11,188 nt of DNA from Candidatus Mesolinea sp. UBA5823 (lineage in GTDB: Bacteria; Chloroflexota; Anaerolineae; Anaerolineales; Anaerolineaceae), in assembly GCA_002417685.1 (NCBI GenBank), contig DICP01000103.1, forward strand, positions 12,620 to 23,807, written 5' to 3'. Made by a program: the position numbers and the translations under genes. Positions 1 through 6,883 of the stretch are shown here, in pieces (the first letter of the stretch is position 1; each line of letters opens with the position of its first letter). The notes under the pieces were generated by a model. That model did no database searches, was not told the origin of the DNA, and saw nothing but the letters and a program-made list of their open reading frames with translations.

Positions 1-51
1 TACCAGACCGCCGAGCGCTTCCTCAGGGAGCACGTGATTTTTAGGGGGTGA
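1..51 (+). CDS. Possible 3' end of an upstream gene (partial)
   Basis: Frame 1 is open from the left edge to a TGA at 49-51 and reads YQTAERFLREHVIFRG. The other two forward frames stop within the same stretch. The segment is GC-rich (37 of the first 60 bases by hand count), unlike the hsd operon that follows. An amphipathic Arg/Glu-rich tail of this kind would suit the C-terminus of a soluble protein, but 16 residues are too few to name a family. It may also be chance. Confidence 0.3.
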   Translation, partial: YQTAERFLREHVIFRG

Positions 52-70
52 GGGGGAGGAGCATGGGTTA

Positions 71-115
71 GGCGAGAACAAGGGCAGGCTCTGCCCTCGA
101 GAGACTGGCGAGAAC
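71..115. repeat. Stem-loop flanked by 9-base direct repeats
   Basis: A perfect inverted repeat, AGGGCAG-GCT-CTGCCCT, lies at 81-97 (7-bp stem, 3-base loop). It is bracketed by two exact copies of GGCGAGAAC at 71-79 and 107-115. No T-run follows the stem directly, so it is not a classical intrinsic terminator, although it could end transcription of a gene to the left. A second, longer-range pairing (GCCCTC at 93-98 with GAGGGC at 149-154, followed by a T-rich run at 155-162) would compete with it. The structure is seen; any role is inferred. Confidence 0.35.
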
Positions 116-132
116 GATGATTAGAATAAGGT

Positions 133-138
133 TATAAT
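133..138 (+). promoter_or_regulatory. Candidate -10 box upstream of hsdM
   Basis: A perfect TATAAT sits in an AT-rich stretch 162 bases before the hsdM ATG. No convincing -35 hexamer is found 16-18 bases upstream. A weaker alternative lies nearer the gene: TTGAGC at 240-245 and TAAAAA at 264-269, 18 bases apart. Apart from the stem-loop at 81-97 and these boxes, nothing recognisable fills 52-300. Confidence 0.3.
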
Positions 139-300
139 ATTTCTCGAGGAGGGCTTTTTCTTTCCGCAGAATTTAGATATTATTTTTCTTCACAAGGGCT
201 GTGCATAAGCCAAATGGAGATTATTTAGAAAAAACCTGGTTGAGCAAGTAACAATAAAGTAAATAAAAACTTAGCCACCAGCAAAAAAGATGGAGAGGGC

Positions 301-1845
301 ATGGCAAAAAACGGCAACAACACCCAGGAAGAACCAATCGAAAAGCAACTATGGAAATCAGCTGATAAACTTAGGAAGAATATTGACGCGGCTGAGTATA
401 AACACGTTGTTTTAGGGTTGATATTTCTCAAATATATTTCAGATGCTTTTGAGAGCCTTTACGAAAAGTTAAAAGCTGGCGAGGGGGATTATAAAGGAGC
501 TGATCCTGAAGACATTGATGAATACAAAGCTGAGAATGTTTTCTTTGTACCAGCGTTAGCGCGGTGGGCTTTTCTGCAATCTAAAGCAAAGCAGCCAAGT
601 ATTGGAAAAATTTTGGACGATGCGATGGATGCAATCGAAAAACAAAATCCATCCTTAAAAGGTGTGCTACCGAAGGTTTACTCATTAGGGAATTTAGACG
701 CCACAAGTTTGGGTGGTTTGATTGACCTGATTGGAAACGTTGCACTGGGAGATGCCAAAGCTAGAAGTGCAGATGTGCTAGGCCATGTGTTTGAATATTT
801 TCTCGGGCAGTTTGCCTTGGCTGAAGGAAAGAAAGGCGGTCAATTCTACACGCCGAGGAGCGTGGTGGAATTACTGGTTGAAATGTTAGAACCTTACAAC
901 GGGCGGGTATTTGACCCGTGCTGCGGGTCCGGTGGGATGTTTGTTCATTCAGAAAAGTTTGTTACCAGCCACCAAGGCAAGGTGAATGATATTTCTATCT
1001 ATGGCCAGGAAAGCAATCTGACAACCTGGCGACTATGCAAAATGAACTTGGCAATTAGAGGTATTGAGAGCTCACAAGTAAAGTGGAACAATGAAGGCTC
1101 ATTTTTGAACGATTTGCACAAGGACCTGAAAGCAGATTATGTGTTAGCCAACCCGCCATTTAATGACAGCGACTGGAGCGGGGAGCTGCTCAGAAATGAT
1201 GCCAGGTGGATATATGGTGTTCCACCGAAGGGTAACGCAAACTATGCTTGGATACAACACTTTATTTATCACCTTGCACCTCACGGCATAGCCGGTTTCG
1301 TGTTGGCCAAAGGGTCGCTCACTTCCAAAACATCCGGTGAAGGCGAAATCAGAAAGAACATGATTGAAGAACGGTTGGTAGATTGCATTGTCAATCTGCC
1401 TCCGAAGCTCTTTTTGAATACCCAAATACCTGCTTGCTTGTGGTTTATTAGCCGGAATAAAGCTAACGGTAAATTTAGGAACCGTCGGGATGAGATCCTA
1501 TTCATTGATGCAAGGAACCTGGGGCACTTGATTAATCGGAAGACGCGCGAATTTTCGGAGGAAGATATTCAGAAGATCGCTTCCACCTATCACAACTGGC
1601 GGAACCCAGAGGGAAATTATGAAGACGTGAAGGGGTTTTGCAATTCTGCGCATATTGACCGCGTACGAGAATTAGATTATGTGCTCACCCCTGGGCGTTA
1701 CGTGGGGCTGCCAGACGACGAGGACGATTTTGACTTTAAAGAGCGGTTTACAAAACTAAAAGCAGAGTTTGAGGCGGAACTGAAGGAAGAAGAAAGACTG
1801 AACGCACTCATACTTGAAAACCTCGATAAGGTGAAGATCGAATGA
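301..1845 (+). CDS. hsdM: Type I restriction-modification system methyltransferase subunit HsdM
   Basis: HsdM is the N6-adenine methylating subunit. Two copies bind one HsdS to modify the recognition site and join HsdR to form the nuclease. The 514 residues show the family layout: a helical HsdM_N domain (about 10-165, with IEKQLWKSADKLRKN near the start), then the N6_Mtase domain. Motif X is GQFYTP at 180-185, the SAM-binding motif I is FDPCCGSGG at 204-212, and the catalytic motif IV is NPPF at 284-287, the form expected for an adenine methylase. The C-terminus (about 479-514) is a charged, coiled-coil-like helix typical of the HsdS contact. The ATG is preceded by GGAGAGGG at 292-299. The length is normal and no motif is broken, so it is probably active. 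Its stop overlaps the hsdS start (ATGA). Confidence 0.97.
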   Translation: MAKNGNNTQEEPIEKQLWKSADKLRKNIDAAEYKHVVLGLIFLKYISDAFESLYEKLKAGEGDYKGADPEDIDEYKAENVFFVPALARWAFLQSKAKQPSIGKILDDAMDAIEKQNPSLKGVLPKVYSLGNLDATSLGGLIDLIGNVALGDAKARSADVLGHVFEYFLGQFALAEGKKGGQFYTPRSVVELLVEMLEPYNGRVFDPCCGSGGMFVHSEKFVTSHQGKVNDISIYGQESNLTTWRLCKMNLAIRGIESSQVKWNNEGSFLNDLHKDLKADYVLANPPFNDSDWSGELLRNDARWIYGVPPKGNANYAWIQHFIYHLAPHGIAGFVLAKGSLTSKTSGEGEIRKNMIEERLVDCIVNLPPKLFLNTQIPACLWFISRNKANGKFRNRRDEILFIDARNLGHLINRKTREFSEEDIQKIASTYHNWRNPEGNYEDVKGFCNSAHIDRVRELDYVLTPGRYVGLPDDEDDFDFKERFTKLKAEFEAELKEEERLNALILENLDKVKIE

Positions 1846-2987
1846 GCGAGTGGCGAGAGGGAGTTTTAATGGCTGATGAGATACCCGAAGGATGGAGGGA
1901 GTGCAAGCTGGGGGATGAATTGGTACTTCAATATGGAAAAGGATTACGTGAAATCGATAGAAAACAAGGTAATATCCCTGTATACGGTTCAAATGGACCT
2001 ATTGGTTATCATAATGAATATCTTGTTAAAGGACCAGGAATTATTATTGGTCGAAAAGGAAGTGTTGGAGAAGTAAAATATTCCGCGCTTGATTTTTACC
2101 CGATAGATACAACATATTATGTTGAAACCAATGATAAGAATGATATTAAGTTTCTATATTATTTTCTGCTTACTTTGCAACTCAATGAAATGAATTCACA
2201 TAGTGCCGTTCCTGGCTTAAATAGAAATGACGTATATTCATTAGATGTATCATTTCCCCCTCTACCCGAACAAAAAGCCATCGCGTCCGTGCTTTCCAGC
2301 CTCGACGACAAGATAGACCTGCTCCACCGCGAGAACAAGACACTTGAAGCGATGGCAGAAACTCTTTTCCGACAGTGGTTCGTGGAGGAGGCAAGCGATG
2401 ATTGGGAAGAAGTACCATTAAGCGATGTTTGCGTAATTCTTAATGGTTTTGCATTCAAAAGCAAAGATTATCGAAAAGAAGGCATTAGGATTATAAGAAC
2501 TCTTAATTTCATGAATGGATTTATTGATTTAAATGACTTAGTATACATTGATTATGATTGCGAAGAAGATTATAAAAAATACCGATTAAGAGATAATGAT
2601 TTTTTGATGGTGATGGTCGGTGCTAATCTTGGTAATTTTGCAATTGTAACATCAGATATTCTGCCTGCTTTGCAAAATCAAAATATGTGGAACTTTAGAG
2701 CAACCAATAAAGTTTCTCAATATTATCTAAATTATGCATTAATTAAGATCATCAAAGATAACATTGGCAGTGCATCAGGAAGCGCAAGAGAGTTCTTTCA
2801 AAAAAAACAATTTTACAGTTTTAATATTAAAATTCCACCTTCAACTATTTTAGAAAAATTTGATTATTTGATGAACAATTTCTTTCAGAAAATGAAGAAT
2901 AACAGATTACAGATACATACTTTAAAAAAACTTCGTGACATTCTTTTACCCAAACTCATAAGCGGTGAAGTGAGGGTGAAAATATGA
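1842..2987 (+). CDS. hsdS: Type I restriction-modification system specificity subunit HsdS
   Basis: HsdS selects the bipartite DNA target and scaffolds HsdM and HsdR. The 381 residues have two target recognition domains, about 20-138 and 191-335. A central conserved helix separates them (PPLPEQKAIASVL from 139, on to FRQWF at 176-180), and a C-terminal helix ends in LLPKLISGEVRV. The two helices set the spacing between half-sites. Two starts are possible. ATG 1842 overlaps the hsdM stop and has AAGGTG upstream. ATG 1869 (residue 10, MADEIPEGW) has GAGGGAG at a good distance. Both N-termini resemble normal HsdS starts. The central linker is clearly GC-richer than either recognition domain, a mosaic pattern known for HsdS. 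The recognition sequence cannot be read from the protein by eye. Confidence 0.95.
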   Translation: MSEWREGVLMADEIPEGWRECKLGDELVLQYGKGLREIDRKQGNIPVYGSNGPIGYHNEYLVKGPGIIIGRKGSVGEVKYSALDFYPIDTTYYVETNDKNDIKFLYYFLLTLQLNEMNSHSAVPGLNRNDVYSLDVSFPPLPEQKAIASVLSSLDDKIDLLHRENKTLEAMAETLFRQWFVEEASDDWEEVPLSDVCVILNGFAFKSKDYRKEGIRIIRTLNFMNGFIDLNDLVYIDYDCEEDYKKYRLRDNDFLMVMVGANLGNFAIVTSDILPALQNQNMWNFRATNKVSQYYLNYALIKIIKDNIGSASGSAREFFQKKQFYSFNIKIPPSTILEKFDYLMNNFFQKMKNNRLQIHTLKKLRDILLPKLISGEVRVKI

Positions 2988-5900
2988 CTCGAATAACGGA
3001 ATCCGAAATAGAGGAGTTCGCTTTAAAACTACTGGAAGATCAAGGTTATCAATACGTATCAGGTCCCGAGATAGCACCAGACGGAAAAAAAGCAGAAAGA
3101 AAATCTTTTGAGGACGTCTTGCTCTTCGATCGGCTCAAAAGAGCAATCAATGCGATCAACTTCAGGGTTCCCGTTGAAGCCAGAGAAGATGCCCTTAAAC
3201 AAATCCAGCGCTTTGGTTCGCAAGAATTGATTGTAAACAATGAAGCCTTTCACCGAATGCTGACGGAGGGCATTAGAGTCAGCTACCGCAAAGAAGGGGT
3301 GGAGAGAGGGGATTTGGTATGGTTGATTGATTTTGACCATCCGGAAAACAATGAATTTTTAGTGGTTAATCAGTTCACCGTGTTCGAAGGAAATATCAAT
3401 AAACGGCTCGATGTAGTCCTTTTTGTAAACGGGATTCCTTTGGTGGTAATAGAGTTGAAAAACCCTGCAGATGAATTAGCCACGGTGAACACGGCATTCA
3501 AGCAAATCCAAACTTATAAGCAGTCCATCCCAAGCCTTTTCAGTTACAACGCTTTCGTGGTGATATCGGACGGATTAGAGGCAAAAGCCGGCACAATTTC
3601 CTCTGGTTATACCCATTTTATGGCTTGGAAATCGATTGATGGGAAAAGAGAAGAATCAGGTCTGATCAGCCAATTGGAAACTTTGATTAAGGGGATGCTA
3701 GGCAGGCGCACACTGCTAGACATCATCCGGCATTTTATTGTTTTTGAGAAAACTAAAAGGGAAGATAAGACTTCAGGTATTACATTTGTTCAAACTGTAA
3801 AGAAGCTGGCATACTATCATCAGTATTTTGCAGTAAACAAAGCGGTCGAATCTGCTATTAGAGCTTCTGGGTATACTGAGAAAAGAAGTAATGAAGGCTT
3901 CAGGGTCATGCAAGCTCCGGAGGAATATGACCTGGAAAGCATACGCACCCAACCAGTAGGAGATCGTAAAGGAGGGGTCATCTGGCACACCCAGGGGAGC
4001 GGAAAATCACTCTCGATGGTATTTTTTGCTGGCAAAATCATTCTGAGCTTAGATAACCCTACAATCTTAGTCATCACCGATAGAAATGACTTAGACGACC
4101 AACTTTTTGATACATTTGTTGCCTCCAGACAATTACTCAGGCAAGACCCCATTCAAGCAGAAAACCGTGAACATCTGAAGCAGCTGCTCAATGTCGCCTC
4201 AGGGGGAGTCGTTTTTACTACCATTCAGAAGTTTATGCCAGAAGAAGGGAACATTTATCCGAAATTATCGGACCGAAGAAATATTATCGTCATCGTCGAC
4301 GAGGCACACCGTACGCAATATGGCTTTAGAGCTAAGACCATCGATGATAAGGACGAAGATGGCAAAGTCATTGGAAAAAAGACAGTCTACGGCTTTGCCA
4401 AGTATATGCGTGACGCTTTACCCAATGCAACTTATATTGGTTTTACTGGAACGCCCATCGAAAAGGAAGACCGAAATACGCCGGCAGTTTTTGGTAATTA
4501 TGTTGATATTTACGATATTTCCCAAGCGCAGGAAGATGGTGCTATTGTAAAAATTTATTATGAGAGCCGGTTAGCAAAAATTGGCTTGAGTGAAGAAGGA
4601 AAGAAGCTCATTGCGGAAGTAGACAAAGAGCTAAACCTGGATGACCTTGCAGAAACCCAGAAGGCCAAAGCTAAATGGACACAACTTGAGGCATTGATTG
4701 GAAGCAAGGACCGAATCAGACATATTGCAGCGGATATAGTGAGCCATTTTGAACAGCGGCAGGAGGTCTTTGAGGGGAAAGGCATGATTGTCACAATGTC
4801 CAGGCGGATTGCAGTTGATTTATATAACGAGATTACTAAGATAAGACCCCAATGGCACAACGAGGATCTTTCCAAGGGTGCAATAAAGGTTGTAATGACG
4901 GCTTCATCAGCGGATGGACCGGAGATGGCAAGGCACCATACCACAAAAGAGCAAAGAAGGGCTCTGGCTGAGCGGATGAAATCCCCAGAAGACGAACTTA
5001 AACTGGTCATCGTGTGTGATATGTGGCTGACTGGCTTTGATGTGCCGTGCCTGCATACAATGTATTTGGATAAACCAATGAGGGGGCATACCTTGATGCA
5101 AGCGATCGCCAGAGTGAATAGAGTATACAAAGACAAGCCTGGCGGTCTGATTGTAGATTACTTAGGGATTGCATCTGACCTAAAAGAGGCTTTGGCTTTT
5201 TATTCTGACAGTGGTGGTAAAGGCGACCCTGCAGTACTTCAAGAGCAAGCTGTTCAGATTATGCTTGAGAAATTAGAAGTCATTGCTCAGATGTTCCATG
5301 GGTTTTATTACCAAGACTACTTTGAGGCAGACACTTCAAAGAAGCTAACGATTATCCTTTCAGCTGAAGAGCATATCTTGAGCTTGGAAGACGGAAAGAA
5401 ACGATTTATTGACGAAGTGACCGCTTTATCCAAAGCATTTTCAATTGCAATCCCCCACGAGGAAGCTTTGGCAGTAAAGGATGAAGTAGCATTTTTCCAA
5501 GCAGTCAAGGCACGATTGGTGAAGTTTGATAGCACCGGATTGGGTAGGACTGATGAAGAAATTGAAACGACGATCAAACAGGTTATTGATAAAGCCCTTG
5601 TTACAGAACAGGTGATAGATATCTTTGATGCCGCTGGGCTCAAGAAGCCAGATATTTCCATCCTTTCTGAAGACTTCCTGATGGAAGTTAAGCAGATGGA
5701 ACATAAAAATGTGGCATTGGAGGTGCTAAAGAGATTACTCAACGATGAAATCAAAACGAGGATGAAAAAAAACCTGGTGCAGAGCCAGACGCTGATGGAA
5801 ATGCTAGAAGAGTCTATCAGGAGATATCAAAACAAGGTAATTACAGCCACTGAAGCCATTCAGGAATTAATTGAGCTAAGCAGAGAAATTAAGCAAATGG

Positions 5901-6217
5901 ACAAAGAGCCTAGTGAATTAGGCTTGACAGATTATGAATATGCTTTTTATTCAGCGATTGCAGACAACGAAAGCGCACGAGAGTTGATGCAAAAGGAAAC
6001 ATTAAGAGAATTAGCGGTAGTTCTTTATCAGAAAGTAAAACAAAACGCATCAATTGATTGGACCATTAAAGAAAACGTGAGAGCAAGACTTAGAGTAATC
6101 GTAAAGCGTACCTTAAGACAATACGGTTATCCGCCTGACATGCAAGCTATTGCCACCGAGACAGTACTTAAACAGGCGGAGATGATCGCTGATGAGTTAA
6201 CCCAGTTGGAAAAATAA
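2984..6217 (+). CDS. hsdR: Type I restriction-modification system endonuclease/translocase subunit HsdR
   Basis: HsdR is the motor and nuclease of the complex. It pumps DNA with ATP and cuts away from unmethylated sites. In order, the 1077 residues show: an N-terminal HSDR_N nuclease domain with the PD-(D/E)xK signature (D143, then E157-L-K159); a superfamily 2 helicase core with Walker A QGSGKS (337-342), DEAH (439-442), FTGTP (487-491), TGFDVP (683-688) and motif VI QAIARVNR (706-713); and a long helical C-terminal region resembling DUF3387, including LNDEIKTRMKKN and RARLRVIVKRTLRQYGYP. All motifs are intact and the length is usual for the family. The ATG overlaps the hsdS stop (ATGA) with AGGGTG just upstream, so translation is probably coupled. 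No strong terminator is seen after the stop. Confidence 0.97.
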   Translation: MTRITESEIEEFALKLLEDQGYQYVSGPEIAPDGKKAERKSFEDVLLFDRLKRAINAINFRVPVEAREDALKQIQRFGSQELIVNNEAFHRMLTEGIRVSYRKEGVERGDLVWLIDFDHPENNEFLVVNQFTVFEGNINKRLDVVLFVNGIPLVVIELKNPADELATVNTAFKQIQTYKQSIPSLFSYNAFVVISDGLEAKAGTISSGYTHFMAWKSIDGKREESGLISQLETLIKGMLGRRTLLDIIRHFIVFEKTKREDKTSGITFVQTVKKLAYYHQYFAVNKAVESAIRASGYTEKRSNEGFRVMQAPEEYDLESIRTQPVGDRKGGVIWHTQGSGKSLSMVFFAGKIILSLDNPTILVITDRNDLDDQLFDTFVASRQLLRQDPIQAENREHLKQLLNVASGGVVFTTIQKFMPEEGNIYPKLSDRRNIIVIVDEAHRTQYGFRAKTIDDKDEDGKVIGKKTVYGFAKYMRDALPNATYIGFTGTPIEKEDRNTPAVFGNYVDIYDISQAQEDGAIVKIYYESRLAKIGLSEEGKKLIAEVDKELNLDDLAETQKAKAKWTQLEALIGSKDRIRHIAADIVSHFEQRQEVFEGKGMIVTMSRRIAVDLYNEITKIRPQWHNEDLSKGAIKVVMTASSADGPEMARHHTTKEQRRALAERMKSPEDELKLVIVCDMWLTGFDVPCLHTMYLDKPMRGHTLMQAIARVNRVYKDKPGGLIVDYLGIASDLKEALAFYSDSGGKGDPAVLQEQAVQIMLEKLEVIAQMFHGFYYQDYFEADTSKKLTIILSAEEHILSLEDGKKRFIDEVTALSKAFSIAIPHEEALAVKDEVAFFQAVKARLVKFDSTGLGRTDEEIETTIKQVIDKALVTEQVIDIFDAAGLKKPDISILSEDFLMEVKQMEHKNVALEVLKRLLNDEIKTRMKKNLVQSQTLMEMLEESIRRYQNKVITATEAIQELIELSREIKQMDKEPSELGLTDYEYAFYSAIADNESARELMQKETLRELAVVLYQKVKQNASIDWTIKENVRARLRVIVKRTLRQYGYPPDMQAIATETVLKQAEMIADELTQLEK

Positions 6218-6252
6218 TTGTCAAATAACATTCTAATATAGAAAGTACGCTC

Positions 6253-6258
6253 TATAAT
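6253..6258 (+). promoter_or_regulatory. Candidate -10 box downstream of hsdR
   Basis: A perfect TATAAT lies in the AT-rich stretch after hsdR. No good -35 is found at 16-18 bases; TTGTCA at 6218-6223 is 29 bases away, too far. A start point near 6265 would place the transcript just ahead of the small ORF at 6291. It could also be a chance match in AT-rich DNA. Confidence 0.25.
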
Positions 6259-6290
6259 TTATTTCTTTTAGCATGGTTTTGGGGGTGAGA

Positions 6291-6353
6291 ATGAGCCTGT
6301 GGCAGCGTTTGAGGCAACCCATGGGGAGTAAGCCGGCGGAGGCGCGGTATTAA
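6291..6353 (+). CDS. Possible small ORF (20 codons), unknown
   Basis: ATG 6291 opens a 20-codon frame, MSLWQRLRQPMGSKPAEARY, ending in TAA at 6351-6353. An in-frame ATG at 6273 would add six residues. GGGGGTGAGA directly before the 6291 ATG resembles a ribosome binding site, although very close, and a TATAAT lies at 6253-6258. The stretch is GC-rich (35 of 60 bases at 6301-6360) against the AT-rich end of the hsd region. It could be a small peptide gene, the 5' remnant of a disrupted backbone gene, or noise. It matches no family known to me. Confidence 0.2.
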   Translation: MSLWQRLRQPMGSKPAEARY

Positions 6354-6362
6354 ACAAATCAG

Positions 6363-6448
6363 CGGAGAGGGTGGGATTCGAACCCACGATACCTTTCGGT
6401 ATACTCGCTCTCCAAGCGAGCGCACTAGGCCAGCTATGCGACCTCTCC
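6363..6448 (-). tRNA. tRNA-Ser (GGA anticodon)
   Basis: This is a complete class II tRNA on the minus strand. The 7-bp acceptor stem pairs GGAGAGG (6448-6442) with CCTCTCC (6370-6364), with discriminator G at 6363. The T arm is GTGGG/CCCAC with loop TTCGAAT. The anticodon stem is CTCGC/GCGAG around loop TTGGAGA, so the anticodon is GGA (6413-6411), decoding UCC and UCU. The long variable arm (ATACC-GAAA-GGTAT, 6402-6389) is diagnostic of a Ser-type tRNA. The 3' CCA is not encoded. Its 3' end faces hsdR, the side on which tRNA-targeted islands insert, but no copy of the tRNA 3' end is seen beyond hsdM. Confidence 0.97.
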
Positions 6449-6462
6449 GTCTTACATGCCAG

Positions 6463-6471
6463 ATTATACCA
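6463..6471 (-). promoter_or_regulatory. Extended -10 promoter of tRNA-Ser
   Basis: On the minus strand TGGTATAAT (6471-6463) is a perfect extended -10 element. The predicted start falls about 7-8 bases before the mature tRNA 5' end at 6448. A partial -35, TTGCGG (6493-6488), is 19 bases away; the TGn extension may compensate. Placement and strand fit the tRNA well. Confidence 0.65.
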
Positions 6472-6626
6472 GAAACTTACAGCCAATCCGCAAGGTCTTT
6501 TCGTAAATTTTTCCTAAATGTCCAGCTTCAAGAGAGGAATTTTGGAAAACAGGCTAGATTATCTTAGGGGCTGATTCCATTACTGCTTTACAATAGAGCT
6601 ATCAAAAGAAATCAAAGGTGAAGACG

Positions 6627-6839
6627 ATGAAACTATTAGAAATTCTCTTTTGGCCAATCAAGCTGATCTTTGGGCTCGCCTTGCTTATTCTGAGAATCGT
6701 TGGCAAGCTCATTGGTGCCTTCATCGGGATTGGGATTCTTATTCTGGGTATTCTCTTATCTGCCACACTAATCGGGGCGATAATAGGCATCCCGCTTATC
6801 TTCCTGGGGGGCATCCTTATCGTACAAGCGATTTTTTAG
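6627..6839 (+). CDS. Small hydrophobic membrane protein, unknown function
   Basis: The 70-residue protein begins MKLLEILFWPIKLIFG and is almost entirely hydrophobic. Its only charges are K2, E5, K12, R23 and K27, all in the first third. An N-terminal, possibly amphipathic helix (6-22) is followed by two Gly/Ile/Leu-rich membrane segments (about 28-48 and 50-70) joined by a tight turn, giving a probable hairpin in the cytoplasmic membrane. I chose ATG 6627 because AAAGGTG (6614-6620) sits 6 bases ahead; a GTG at 6618 would lie inside that site. TACAAT at 6589-6594 is a possible -10. It stands alone between tRNA-Ser and the convergent PGI/PMI gene, ahead of a strong hairpin. It looks like a real gene, but I recognise no family. 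Confidence 0.7.
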   Translation: MKLLEILFWPIKLIFGLALLILRIVGKLIGAFIGIGILILGILLSATLIGAIIGIPLIFLGGILIVQAIF

Positions 6840-6848
6840 GTAGCATTT

Positions 6849-6883
6849 GCAAACTTAGGCACTATTCTTCTGCCAAAGTTTGC
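6849..6883. terminator. Hairpin between convergent genes
   Basis: GCAAACTTAGGCA (6849-6861) and TGCCAAAGTTTGC (6871-6883) form a 13-bp stem with one A/A mismatch and a 9-base loop. On the plus strand it begins 9 bases after the membrane-protein stop and is followed by only TTT, so it is a weak intrinsic terminator or a 3'-end stabiliser. On the minus strand the loop begins exactly with the TAG stop of the PGI/PMI gene, and one arm is its last codons. Confidence 0.6.

Noticed and set aside
4558..5136. 192-codon minus-strand ORF inside hsdR
   Set aside because: It is antisense to the helicase core with all motifs intact on the plus strand; the Ser/Leu-rich, Cys-rich composition is typical of a shadow frame.
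6231..6243. TTCTA-ATA-TAGAA inverted repeat as hsdR terminator
   Set aside because: A 5-bp stem with four A-T pairs is too weak and is not followed by a T-run.
292..6371. Eight-base match GGAGAGGG between the hsdM leader (292-299) and the tRNA-Ser 3' end (6364-6371), as possible att sites
   Set aside because: The left copy is simply the hsdM ribosome binding site. The match does not extend, no integrase is present, and GC-rich backbone-like DNA separates hsdR from the tRNA.
6268..6486. 72-codon minus-strand ORF containing IVGSNPTLSA
   Set aside because: It runs straight through the tRNA-Ser gene; that peptide is the usual false translation of a tRNA T arm.
6618..6626. GTG 6618 as the start of the small membrane protein
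   Set aside because: This GTG forms part of the AAAGGTG ribosome binding site that serves the ATG at 6627.
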